From: CAZPMO01 sp964587515
GTDB lineage: Bacteria > Pseudomonadota > Alphaproteobacteria > MPNO01
Direction of reading: 5' to 3'
Assembly: GCA_964587515.1 (NCBI GenBank)
Contig: CAZPMO010000101.1
Location: forward strand, 1-17,191
Length of the DNA stretch: 17,191 bases
Positions within the stretch are counted from its first letter, which is position 1, and each line of letters begins with the position of its first letter. Shown here one piece after another: positions 1-7,209 of the stretch. Made by a program: the position numbers and the translations under genes. A model generated the notes under the pieces. It saw nothing but the letters and a program-made list of their open reading frames with translations, did not search any database and was not told where the DNA came from.

Positions 1-533
1 CGCCGATGGCGCCGCCGCCGGGTATCGATCTCGAGGTGATCCCGACTGACCGCTACCTCTCGGAAATGTTCGAGGCCGGCGAACTCGACGCCTATATGAC
101 GGCGCGCGCGCCGTCGACCTACCTCAAGGGGTTGCCGATTATCGCGCGTCTGTTCCCCGATGTGCGCATCGCCGAGGCGGCGTACTGGGAAAAGACCAAG
201 CTGTTCCCGATCATGCATATGATCGGGGTGAAAAAGGCGCTGGCGGCCGAACATCCATGGCTGCCGATGGCGCTTTACAACGCGTTCGCCGAAGCCAAGC
301 GGATCGCCATGGAGGAGCTCGAACAGATCGGCGTCCTGAAACGGACGCTGCCCTGGGTGACCGCCGAACTGGATGCGACCCGAGCCTTGATGGGCGATGA
401 TTTTTGGCCGTACGGTATCGCGGCCAACCGCCACGCGCTCGAGACCATCACCCGCTATTCCCATGAACAGGGTCTGGCGACGCGCAAGCTCGCGCCCGAG
501 GAGATGTTCCACCCCTCGACGCTCGGGACTTGA
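1..533 (+). CDS. 4,5-dihydroxyphthalate decarboxylase-like protein, C-terminal part (5' end outside window)
   Basis: The reading frame is open to the left edge, so the gene starts upstream; about 176 codons are visible, roughly half of a typical protein of about 330 residues. The fragment carries segments I associate with the 4,5-dihydroxyphthalate decarboxylase (Pht5) family: RLFPDVRIAEAAYWEKT, FPIMH, HPWLPMALYNAFAEAK, ALMGDDFWPYG and the C-terminal ETITRYSHEQGLATRKL. In phthalate catabolism this enzyme converts 4,5-dihydroxyphthalate to protocatechuate. Many family members are of unknown specificity and have a periplasmic-binding-protein-like fold, so an ABC-type substrate-binding role is the alternative. 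No signal peptide can be judged because the N-terminus is missing. It converges on the flavin monooxygenase gene. Family call is firm; the exact substrate is inference. Confidence 0.85.
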   Translation, partial: PMAPPPGIDLEVIPTDRYLSEMFEAGELDAYMTARAPSTYLKGLPIIARLFPDVRIAEAAYWEKTKLFPIMHMIGVKKALAAEHPWLPMALYNAFAEAKRIAMEELEQIGVLKRTLPWVTAELDATRALMGDDFWPYGIAANRHALETITRYSHEQGLATRKLAPEEMFHPSTLGT

Positions 534-625
534 TCAGGCCGGTTCGAAGGAATTGACGGGCGCGCTCGGCTTCATGCCCGCGACCCGGATACCGGAAATA
601 TTATCGCGGAAACCGGGCAGCAGCG

Positions 626-657
626 GCCGACCCGGCGGGTTCGCGAACGCGGTCGGC
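626..657. terminator. candidate hairpin between convergent genes
   Basis: The 140-bp gap between the two convergent genes contains a perfect 7-bp inverted repeat, GCCGACC (626-632) and GGTCGGC (651-657). Its loop includes the 10-bp palindrome GTTCGCGAAC (639-648). There is no T-tract on either side, so intrinsic termination is only a possibility. Nothing else was recognised in 534-673. Confidence 0.25.
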
Positions 658-673
658 GGGGCGGAACGTCATC

Positions 674-1732
674 TTACAATTCCTTCACGCGGGGCAGGAT
701 ATCGCGGCCGAACACTTCGAGCGAACGCATGATCTCCGGCTGAGCCAGCGAACCGAAATCGACCAGGAACGTAAGCTGGGTGATGCCGACGTCTTTTAGG
801 ACCTTGATGCGCTCGATCACCTGATCGGGGCCGCCCATCAGCACGCGGTTGGGGAAATAATCCTCGAACCCGAACTCGCGCTGACCGGCCTCGCGCTGAC
901 CATAGCCCTTATAGGCCTCCGGGTCGGGCGGCTTGCGCTGCGCCTCGATGCCGGCGGCGGCATATTCGTGCATCGGCCCGTCGACGATCTCCGCGAGACG
1001 CCCGTCGTCTTCGGCGTCCAGGAAATGAGCGTGATAGACGCAGCACACCTCGTGATCGTCGACGCTGCGGCCGAACTTGGGCAACGCGTCGCGGTACCAG
1101 TTGATGCGCTCGACCGCGACCGGATGATCCACGTGATAGGCGACGTACAACAGGTTATAGCCCTCGCGCGCGGTCCACTCGAAGCTTTCCGGCGACAGAA
1201 AACAGGCGACCCAGATCGGCGGGTGCGGCTGCTGGTAGATGGGCGGCAATATGGGGAGCCCCGACATCGCCGGGCGGAACTTGCTCTCGAATTCCAGCGT
1301 CGGCCCGGCCCAGGCCTGCTTGACCAGTTCGACGCCTTCCTCGACGCGCTCGCGGCTTTCCTTCATGTCCACGCCGAAGGCGTCGAACTCGTCGCGGATG
1401 AAGCCGCGTCCGACGCCGAAATCGAAGCGGCCACCGGAAAGCTGGTCGAGCGTCGCGGCCTGTTCGGCGACGCGCACCGCATCGTTCAGCGGCAATACCG
1501 TCGCGCCGGTACAGAGCCTGATACGCTCGGTCTTCGCTGCCAGATAGGACAGGAACGCATAGTTGGCCGGCAGGATTCCGCCGTGACGGACGAAATGGTG
1601 TTCGACCATCCAGACATAATCGATCCCGATCTTGTCGGCATAGATCACCTGTTCCTCGAAATTCCGGTAGTGGGTCTGCGCATCGCGTATCTCGGGCATA
1701 TAGGTCGGCAGATAGAACAACCCGAATTTCAT
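674..1732 (-). CDS. luciferase-like (LLM class) flavin-dependent monooxygenase
   Basis: A 352-residue TIM-barrel flavin monooxygenase of the bacterial luciferase-like family, which uses reduced flavin and O2 to oxidise an organic substrate in the cytoplasm. Visible family features are the N-terminal strand MKFGLFYLPTYMPE, WMVEHHF (residues 41-47), LDQLSGGRFDFGVGRGF (95-111), PPIWVA (171-176) and GGPDQVIERIKVL (300-312) near the C-terminus. The start at 1732 is chosen because GAGG (1741-1744 on the minus strand) sits 8 bases upstream and the homologous strand begins here. An in-frame ATG at 1756 would add eight residues. The open frame continues upstream to 2431 but runs antisense through the SDR gene and is not coding. 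A separate flavin reductase would be needed and is not in the window. It is divergent from the SDR gene. Substrate unknown. Confidence 0.9.
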   Translation of the reverse strand: MKFGLFYLPTYMPEIRDAQTHYRNFEEQVIYADKIGIDYVWMVEHHFVRHGGILPANYAFLSYLAAKTERIRLCTGATVLPLNDAVRVAEQAATLDQLSGGRFDFGVGRGFIRDEFDAFGVDMKESRERVEEGVELVKQAWAGPTLEFESKFRPAMSGLPILPPIYQQPHPPIWVACFLSPESFEWTAREGYNLLYVAYHVDHPVAVERINWYRDALPKFGRSVDDHEVCCVYHAHFLDAEDDGRLAEIVDGPMHEYAAAGIEAQRKPPDPEAYKGYGQREAGQREFGFEDYFPNRVLMGGPDQVIERIKVLKDVGITQLTFLVDFGSLAQPEIMRSLEVFGRDILPRVKEL

Positions 1733-1759
1733 TCCCGTTTCCTCGTTCTTCTTCATTGG

Positions 1760-1867
1760 CATACGCCTCACCATGGTGGCCGCGCCGAGCCGCGAAGGCA
1801 ATGCGTTTCGCGGCCTTGCCCTGCCGCATGTCACCGGGCAATCTGCCGCCAATCGATGTGGCGTATG
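1760..1867. repeat. 8-bp inverted repeat flanking the divergent LLM/SDR intergenic region
   Basis: CATACGCC at 1760-1767 and its exact reverse complement GGCGTATG at 1860-1867 lie near the two divergent starts: 28 bases upstream of the LLM start codon and directly before (7 bases) the SDR start codon. They could be paired regulator half-sites. At this length a chance match in GC-rich DNA is quite possible. No clear sigma70-type promoter was recognised in 1733-1874. Confidence 0.2.
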
Positions 1868-1874
1868 GAGAGAA

Positions 1875-2651
1875 ATGGTGGAACTTGGATTGGCGGGCCA
1901 GCGCGCGCTGGTAATGGGCTCGACGCGGGGCATGGGCAACGTTATCGCGAGCGGCCTCGCGGTCGAGGGCGCGACGGTCGCGGTATGCGGTCGCGAACTC
2001 GCAAGCGCCCAAGAGGCGTCGCGGAGCATTCGCGAATCGCGCGCGTATTCTCTCGATCTCTCGGACGACGGCTCCGTCACGGACCTGATCGCTGGCGTCG
2101 GGCGGGACTTCGGCGGCATCGACATCGTGGTCTGCAATGGCGGCGGGCCGCCGCCCGGCAACGTCGCCGAGGTCGCGCCGGAGACCTGGATGGCGCAATT
2201 CCAGAAAATGTTCGTGAACCAGGTGCGTATCGTGAACGCGTTCCTGCCCGGGATGCGCGAACGCGGCCGGGGGCGCGTCCTGGTGATCTCCTCCTCCGGC
2301 GTCTCGCAGCCCATCGAAAATCTCGGGATCTCGAATTCGCTGCGCGCCGCCCAGATCGGCTGGGCCAAGACCCTGTCCAACGAGGTCGCGGCCGACGGTG
2401 TGACGGTAAACACCATCCAGCCAGGGCGCATCCATACCGCGCGCGTCGACCAACTCGACCGCGCCGCCGCCGAACGTCATGGGCTGACGGTCGAGGAGAC
2501 CGTCCAGCGCTCATACGCCGTGATCCCGGCGCGGCGTTATGGCCGGGTCGAGGAATTCGCCGATGTCGCGATATTCCTGCTCAGCACCCGCGCCAGCTAT
2601 ATGAACGGCGGCGTAATTCGGGTCGACGGCGGGATGATCCGGGGGGTCTAA
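1875..2651 (+). CDS. divergent short-chain dehydrogenase/reductase-like protein (BKR-like, atypical active site)
   Basis: A 258-residue Rossmann-fold SDR. The nucleotide-binding loop is GSTRGMG (residues 15-21), the NNAG-like segment is CNGGG (87-91), N115 sits in FVNQ, and the serine strand is VLVISSSG (135-142). The C-terminus IRVDGGMIRGV is typical of the family. Where classical SDRs have YxxxK, this protein reads SNSLR (153-157), so both the catalytic Tyr and Lys are replaced. From memory this matches the oxoacyl-ACP-reductase-like subgroup described as having an imperfect catalytic tetrad. It may therefore use different chemistry or bind a cofactor without classical reduction. The start is placed at 1875 because GGAG (1867-1870) precedes it and the Rossmann strand begins soon after; an in-frame extension to 1773 adds 34 residues without family character. 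It overlaps the hydantoinase tail by 4 bp. Confidence 0.85.
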   Translation: MVELGLAGQRALVMGSTRGMGNVIASGLAVEGATVAVCGRELASAQEASRSIRESRAYSLDLSDDGSVTDLIAGVGRDFGGIDIVVCNGGGPPPGNVAEVAPETWMAQFQKMFVNQVRIVNAFLPGMRERGRGRVLVISSSGVSQPIENLGISNSLRAAQIGWAKTLSNEVAADGVTVNTIQPGRIHTARVDQLDRAAAERHGLTVEETVQRSYAVIPARRYGRVEEFADVAIFLLSTRASYMNGGVIRVDGGMIRGV

Positions 2652-4105
2652 CGAAGCTTGCCGGCGATCGGATCGAACGGCGTTACGGGCCGCGCCGGCG
2701 CGGCGAGCGCCGGTGGCGTATCGCAGCGATGGAAGACGCCGGCCCCTTCCCGGCCCGTGAATTCGCCATCGCGCCAGACAGCTTCGCCGCGCAACAGGGT
2801 CATCACCGGCCAGCCGGTGACCTCCCTCCCCTCATAGGGCGTGTAATCCATGGCATCGTGCATGATCGACTGGCTGATGGTCACCTGTTTGGCGGTGTCC
2901 CAGATGGCGAGATCGGCGTCGGAGCCGACCGCGATGGTGCCCTTGCGCGGGTAAAGTCCGTAAAGCTTCGCCGCGTTGGTCGCGCTCAGCGCGACGAACT
3001 CGGTCAGGCCGATCCGCCCCTTGCCAACGCCTTCGGAATACAGCAGCGGCATGCGCACTTCGAGGCCCGGCACGCCGTTGGCGATCTGCTTGAAGTGCGC
3101 GCCCGGCCCCGCCTTCAGCTTGCCTTCGGGATCGTCGTAGCGATAGGGGGCGTGGTCGGACGAAAAGACCTCGAACACGCCCTCGGCGAGCGCGTCCCAG
3201 ACGATTTCCTGGTTGGCGGCGTCGCGCGGCGGCGGGCTGCACATATGCTTGGCCCCTTCCAGGCCCGGCTTGTCGAGATCGTCGGCGGTCAGAAACAGAT
3301 ATTGCGGACAGGTCTCGGCGTAGATTTTCAGGCCGCGCGCCTGCGCCCAGCGAATTTGCTCGATCGCTTCGGCGCCCGATACATGGACCACCAGCACCGG
3401 CACGTCGACCAGTTCGGCCAGCGCGATGGTGCGGTGGGTCGCTTCGCGTTCGACCAGCATCGGGCGCGACACCGCATGGAATTTGGGCGCCGTCAGCCCG
3501 GCCTGGAGCAGACGATCGGCCATCCATTTGATCATGTCGTTGTTCTCGGCATGCACCATCACCATCGCGCCGTCGCGCCGCGCGACCGCCAGCACGTCGA
3601 GAATCTCGGCGTCCGACAGCATCAACGCTTCATAGGTGAGGTAGATCTTGAAGCTGGTGTAGCCGTCCAGGATCAGCGCCGGCAGTTCCTGACCCACCAC
3701 CTGCGCGGTCGGGTCCGAGACGATAAGATGGAACGCGTAATCGACCGCCGCCTTGGGTCCGGCCCGGTCGTGATAATCCTCCACCACGTCGCGCAGCGAC
3801 TGGCCCTTATGCTGGCAGGCGAACGGCATGATGGTTGTGGTGCCGCCGCACGCCGCCGAGCGGGTGGCGGTAAACCAGTCGTCCGCCGTCCAGACGCCGG
3901 ACCCGGACATTTGCTCCACATGGCAATGGCTATCGACGCCACCCGGCGTGATCAGCAGACCGGAGGCGTCGATTTCCTCGGCGCCCGCATCGAGCGATTG
4001 ACCGAGGGCGACGATCTTGCCGCCCACGACGCCAATATCGGCGGTAAAAACATCGCTCGCCGTCGCGATGCGTCCGTTTCTGATGACGAGTTCATAGTCG
4101 GCCAT
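2648..4105 (-). CDS. hydantoinase / dihydropyrimidinase (amidohydrolase superfamily)
   Basis: A 485-residue zinc-dependent cyclic amidohydrolase that opens hydantoin, dihydropyrimidine or related cyclic imide/amide rings in the cytoplasm. The binuclear-metal ligand set looks complete: the HxH motif in DSHCH (H60, H62), the lysine to be carboxylated in SFKIYLTY (K153), H185 in VHAEN, H241 in HVSG and D317 in SSDHAPY. Y158 is the likely substrate-interacting tyrosine. Length matches D-hydantoinases and dihydropyrimidinases. The start at 4105 (MADYELVIRNGRI) fits the family N-terminus and has a weak AAGAG upstream; the 27-residue upstream extension would run into the divergent aldolase gene. No N-carbamoyl amidohydrolase or hydantoin racemase is nearby, so classical hydantoin or pyrimidine use is not supported by context. 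A role on another cyclic amide in the local catabolic set is possible. Confidence 0.9.
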   Translation of the reverse strand: MADYELVIRNGRIATASDVFTADIGVVGGKIVALGQSLDAGAEEIDASGLLITPGGVDSHCHVEQMSGSGVWTADDWFTATRSAACGGTTTIMPFACQHKGQSLRDVVEDYHDRAGPKAAVDYAFHLIVSDPTAQVVGQELPALILDGYTSFKIYLTYEALMLSDAEILDVLAVARRDGAMVMVHAENNDMIKWMADRLLQAGLTAPKFHAVSRPMLVEREATHRTIALAELVDVPVLVVHVSGAEAIEQIRWAQARGLKIYAETCPQYLFLTADDLDKPGLEGAKHMCSPPPRDAANQEIVWDALAEGVFEVFSSDHAPYRYDDPEGKLKAGPGAHFKQIANGVPGLEVRMPLLYSEGVGKGRIGLTEFVALSATNAAKLYGLYPRKGTIAVGSDADLAIWDTAKQVTISQSIMHDAMDYTPYEGREVTGWPVMTLLRGEAVWRDGEFTGREGAGVFHRCDTPPALAAPARPVTPFDPIAGKLR

Positions 4106-4119
4106 ATCTCTTGTCCCGA

Positions 4120-4147
4120 TTGCGGTACCCTGCCCAACAAGTATAGC
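4120..4147. promoter_or_regulatory. candidate overlapping divergent promoters (hydantoinase / DapA-like)
   Basis: The 74-bp intergenic region (4106-4179) must serve two divergent genes. On the minus strand TATACT (4145-4140) is a good -10 match, with CTGAAA 16 bases further upstream (about 4162-4167) as a weak -35, giving a leader of roughly 28 bases. On the plus strand TTGCGG (4120-4125) and TATAGC (4142-4147) are 16 bases apart, giving a leader of about 26 bases. The two -10 elements share bases 4142-4145, so transcription in the two directions may compete. The elements are seen in the sequence; the function is inferred. Confidence 0.35.
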
Positions 4148-4179
4148 CTGCGGAGTACCGTTTTCAGGAGCCTCGCGCA

Positions 4180-5136
4180 ATGGCACTCGATGAGACCGCG
4201 AAGGGCGTGTTCGCCATCACCGCGACGCCGTTCGCCGACAATGGCGCGCTCGACCTCGACAGCACCGACCGCATGGTGGCGTTTTCGCTTGAATGCGGCG
4301 TCAGCGGGCTGACCATCCTGGGCGTCATGGGCGAAGCGCCGAAGCTCGCGCCCGATGAAGCGGTCGCGTTCACGAAACGCGTGCTGGCGGCGGTCGCGGG
4401 GCGGGTTCCCGTGATCGTGGGGGTTTCGTCGCCGGCGCTCGACCCCATGGCGGCGCTGACCGGCGAGGTGATGGATCTCGGCGCGGCCGGGGTGATGGTG
4501 GCGCCGATGGCCGGGCTTAATACCGACGAGAAGATCACCGGCTATTTCCACGCCGTCTGCGCGGCGCTTGGCGAGACGCCGATCGTGTTGCAGGACTATC
4601 CGCCGAGCTCCGGCGTCAGTTTCTCGGCGGCGCTGCTGAACGATCTGTTCGCCGCGCTGCTGACCCTGAAGGTGCTGAAGCACGAGGACTGGCCGGGCAT
4701 GCGCAAGCTCACCCAGTTCCGGGCCGCCGAAGCAAGCGGCGCGCGGCGCAGGGTCAGCGTGCTGACCGGCAATGGCGGGCTGTTCCTGCCGCTCGAACTG
4801 GCGCGCGGCGCCGACGGGGCGATGACCGGTTTCGCCTTCCCGGAAATGCTGGTCGAGGTGTGCGACATGCACGCCGCCGGCGATGTGGACGGCGCGGAGG
4901 ATCTGTTCGACGCCTATCTGCCGCTGATCCGCTATGAACAGCAGGTCGGGATCGGGCTCGCCATCCGCAAGGAAACTTTGCGCCGACGCGGCGTTATATC
5001 TTCCGCCGCGACCCGCGCGCCAGGGCCGAAGCTGGACGCCGAAGACCACAAGGAGCTCGACCGCCTGATCGGACGCCTCGAAAAACGGCTCGACGAACTG
5101 GGAGAAACACCAGGGTCCTATTGGCCGAATGAATAA
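4180..5136 (+). CDS. dihydrodipicolinate synthase (DapA)-family aldolase/hydratase
   Basis: A 318-residue class I aldolase-type TIM barrel of the DHDPS/N-acetylneuraminate lyase family, which handles pyruvate or other 2-oxo acids through a Schiff base. Visible features are FAITATPFADNG near the N-terminus, ILGVMGEAPKL (46-56) in place of the GTTGE loop, and the probable Schiff-base lysine K167 in VLKHED. The YNVPSRTG segment is replaced by QDYPPSSG (138-145), which moves the tyrosine two positions to Y140. These changes argue against a biosynthetic lysine-pathway DapA. They fit a catabolic aldolase or hydratase-aldolase; the naphthalene-pathway hydratase-aldolase NahE belongs to the same family. 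AGGAG (4166-4170) lies 9 bases before the ATG. The Rieske gene follows after 14 bp, suggesting co-transcription. Specific reaction unknown. Confidence 0.85.
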   Translation: MALDETAKGVFAITATPFADNGALDLDSTDRMVAFSLECGVSGLTILGVMGEAPKLAPDEAVAFTKRVLAAVAGRVPVIVGVSSPALDPMAALTGEVMDLGAAGVMVAPMAGLNTDEKITGYFHAVCAALGETPIVLQDYPPSSGVSFSAALLNDLFAALLTLKVLKHEDWPGMRKLTQFRAAEASGARRRVSVLTGNGGLFLPLELARGADGAMTGFAFPEMLVEVCDMHAAGDVDGAEDLFDAYLPLIRYEQQVGIGLAIRKETLRRRGVISSAATRAPGPKLDAEDHKELDRLIGRLEKRLDELGETPGSYWPNE

Positions 5137-5150
5137 GGAATCTCGTCGCC

Positions 5151-6128
5151 ATGATTGATGATCGGGTCCTACTCGACGACTGGCAGGCGGTCGCCCGCGC
5201 CAGCGACCTTGCCGAGGGCGGCATCGTGGCCGCCAATCTGTTCGGCGAGGAGTTGGTGCTGTGGCGCGTGGACAATGAGATCCACGCGTGGAAGGATATG
5301 TGCGCCCATCGCGGCAGCCGGCTGTCGCTGGGCCAGATCACGGACGGTCAACTCGCGTGTCCCTATCACGGCTGGCGCTATGACGGCGCCGGGGTCTGTA
5401 CCCATATTCCGGCGCAGCCGACGGTGGCGCCGCCGGAAAAGGCGCGCGCCGTGGTCTATCGCGCCACCGAGGCCTACGGCTTCGTCTGGGCGTCGCTGGG
5501 CGAGCCCGCCCGCGATGTGCCGCCGTTCCCCGAATGGGAGGATGAAAAATTCCGCAAGGTGATCGCCGGGCCATACGAATTTCACGGCAATCCCTATCGG
5601 ACCATCGAGAACTTCATCGACGTGCCGCATTTCCCGTTCGTCCACCCCATGCTCAACGGCGACCCGGACCGGCCGGACGTGTTCGTGGACTATGACGTGA
5701 TCACCGACGAGAACGGGTTGCGCACTTCCCCGGTGGAGGTTTACCAGCCCTTCGCCGACCATCGCGGCATCCCGTTGACCGCCAGATACAGCTATCACGT
5801 CTCGCGGCCGTTCACGGCTTACTTCTCTAAAGACACCGGCGAGGGAAATCTGTTCTGCATGATGCTGACCGTGACCCCCTTGGCGCCGGACGACTGTCTT
5901 GTCTGGCTGCATGTGGCGATCAATTTCGGCGATGATCTCACGGACGAACAGATCATCGACCGCCAAGACAAGGTCTTCGCGCAGGACAAGTGGATCGTCG
6001 AATCGCAACGCCCGCCGGAAATCCCGCTCGACCTCACGGACGAGTTGCACATCCGCGCCGACAAGTTCAGCGTCGCCTACCGCCGCTGGCTGAAATCCCA
6101 GGGATTGCGCTGGGGCGTTAAACTTTAG
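5151..6128 (+). CDS. Rieske [2Fe-2S] aromatic ring-hydroxylating oxygenase, alpha subunit
   Basis: A 325-residue Rieske non-heme iron oxygenase. The Rieske cluster motif is complete: C51-x-H53 in CAHRG and C70-x2-H73 in CPYHGW. The catalytic domain has the mononuclear iron site in IENFIDVPHFPFVH (152-165), with D157 bridging and H160 and H165 as ligands; D279 in AQDKWIVESQRP is the likely carboxylate ligand. The length is that of the shorter VanA/phenoxybenzoate-type monooxygenases, which often act as O-demethylases or hydroxylases without a beta subunit, not that of the roughly 450-residue naphthalene/biphenyl type. No beta subunit, ferredoxin or reductase lies nearby, so electrons must come from elsewhere. 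AAGGAA (5135-5140) overlaps the upstream stop codon and serves this start. It shares a 4-bp stop-codon overlap with the convergent VOC gene. Substrate unknown. Confidence 0.92.
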   Translation: MIDDRVLLDDWQAVARASDLAEGGIVAANLFGEELVLWRVDNEIHAWKDMCAHRGSRLSLGQITDGQLACPYHGWRYDGAGVCTHIPAQPTVAPPEKARAVVYRATEAYGFVWASLGEPARDVPPFPEWEDEKFRKVIAGPYEFHGNPYRTIENFIDVPHFPFVHPMLNGDPDRPDVFVDYDVITDENGLRTSPVEVYQPFADHRGIPLTARYSYHVSRPFTAYFSKDTGEGNLFCMMLTVTPLAPDDCLVWLHVAINFGDDLTDEQIIDRQDKVFAQDKWIVESQRPPEIPLDLTDELHIRADKFSVAYRRWLKSQGLRWGVKL

Positions 6129-7003
6129 GCCGAGTACGGCGCCGCCCAGCTTATTTCTTCGTGACCGGCGGCGAACTGGAAGTTGTTCTGGTCCGGATTA
6201 CGGTTGACCAGCGGCCTTGCGTAAAGCGGATGGGTCATCGAGCGGACCTCGTGCTCGATGGTGAACAGCGCCTCGCCGCTATCGAGATCGACGATATCGC
6301 GGAACCGATATTGATGCTGATTGTCTTCGCGACAGATCAGGTCGCGCTCGAGAAGCCGCTTATACGGCCCCGAGAAATCGACGATGTAGATCTGGATATG
6401 GTGTTCGTCGAACGGCGGCAGATCGGCGTCGGTCTCGCGGAACACCAGTTCCTGGCGATACCCCGAGACCACCCGCGCCGCCGGCGCGCCGTCCCAATCA
6501 TCGACAGAATTAGGCGCGTCGAATATTTCTCCATAGAATCGCGCGATGCCGGCGGCGGCACCGGTGGGCACGTCGAACGCGACATAGGGCATGCCGAGGG
6601 CGACCGGCGCAAACCGATCCTCCGGGCCATGACACCGGAAGCGATTGCCCCACGGGCAGACCACATCGACAACGTCGTTCGCCACCGAAAAATCGAATCG
6701 GGTGCCGTCGAGCAGCTCGCGCGCCGCGTCGAGACGGCGCACCAGCCCGTCGAGATCGGGCACCACCAGGCCGACACGGCCGCGCAGAAGCTGCGCCTCT
6801 CCGACCGGCAGATGGAACTGGCTGCGTCCGGCGTTGACCCACATATTGACGACGCCGGTGGTCAGGAACGGATCACGCGTCAGACCCAAGGCCGTGATGT
6901 AAAAAATAGTCGCAAGTCTTTGATCTGAAACCATTACATTGACATGTTCGAGCCCAACAATATTGCCGAGATCTTCATCGGTGCGGTCGAATTTCTTTGC
7001 CAT
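6125..7003 (-). CDS. VOC-superfamily protein, two modules (glyoxalase/extradiol dioxygenase-like)
   Basis: A 292-residue protein with two vicinal-oxygen-chelate modules, about residues 15-128 and 137-255. The first begins GLEHVNVMVSD (H20) and contains QFHLP (H64). The second begins MPYVAFDV, continues with the ARFYGEIFDAP segment, and has HHIQIYI (H201/H202) and FTIEHEVRS (E250). Total length resembles type I extradiol dioxygenases such as BphC and NahC. However, the position expected to hold the first metal histidine of the C-terminal domain is Y140, so the canonical His-His-Glu triad is not clearly present there, and the first module lacks an obvious third ligand. It may be a ring-cleavage enzyme with an altered site, or another VOC lyase/isomerase. 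A strong GGAGG lies 7-8 bases before the ATG. It is convergent with the Rieske gene, overlapping by 4 bp. Confidence 0.8.
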   Translation of the reverse strand: MAKKFDRTDEDLGNIVGLEHVNVMVSDQRLATIFYITALGLTRDPFLTTGVVNMWVNAGRSQFHLPVGEAQLLRGRVGLVVPDLDGLVRRLDAARELLDGTRFDFSVANDVVDVVCPWGNRFRCHGPEDRFAPVALGMPYVAFDVPTGAAAGIARFYGEIFDAPNSVDDWDGAPAARVVSGYRQELVFRETDADLPPFDEHHIQIYIVDFSGPYKRLLERDLICREDNQHQYRFRDIVDLDSGEALFTIEHEVRSMTHPLYARPLVNRNPDQNNFQFAAGHEEISWAAPYSA

Positions 7004-7031
7004 GATGTCCTCCGCGTGTCGGTCGCCAGCG

Positions 7032-7047
7032 CCCGGACTTATCCGGG
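7032..7047. other. small hairpin in the VOC/MAPEG divergent intergenic region
   Basis: CCCGGA (7032-7037) and TCCGGG (7042-7047) form a 6-bp stem with a 4-base loop in the leader side of the VOC gene. The surrounding 206-bp divergent gap (7004-7209) should contain promoters in both directions, but I found no convincing -35/-10 pair. A regulatory role for the hairpin is speculative. Confidence 0.25.
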
Positions 7048-7209
7048 GGTGCGCCTTTGACCGGCTTGGTATCCTTGCGAAATGCTATCAGAAATTTGCC
7101 GGCGGGCAGCGAAAAAATCGGGTCCGGCGGTTCTGTGGACTTCGATACCGGCCATCCATAGACTCCAGCGTGATTAAAAATCCCGGCGACAATTTCATGG
7201 GAGGGATTC

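Noticed and set aside
1733..2431. N-terminal extension of the LLM monooxygenase frame
   Set aside because: The extension lies antisense to the SDR gene, and the family N-terminus plus a Shine-Dalgarno support the start at 1732.
1155..2480. Minus-strand open frame of 441 codons
   Set aside because: It overlaps the LLM gene in another frame and the SDR on the opposite strand, with no family motifs.
968..4312. Plus-strand open frame of 1114 codons
   Set aside because: It runs antisense to the LLM monooxygenase and hydantoinase and across the SDR in another frame. Its composition is Arg/Ala/His-rich with no recognisable domain; it is a GC-rich shadow frame.
3952..5049. Minus-strand open frame of 365 codons
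   Set aside because: It is antisense to the DapA-like gene and out of frame with the hydantoinase; a shadow frame.
4180..7003. Assignment of the DapA-like, Rieske and VOC genes as a naphthalene-type upper pathway
   Set aside because: The Rieske protein is the short VanA-like type without a beta subunit, the VOC metal site is incomplete and the DapA-like active site differs. Only the general logic is similar.
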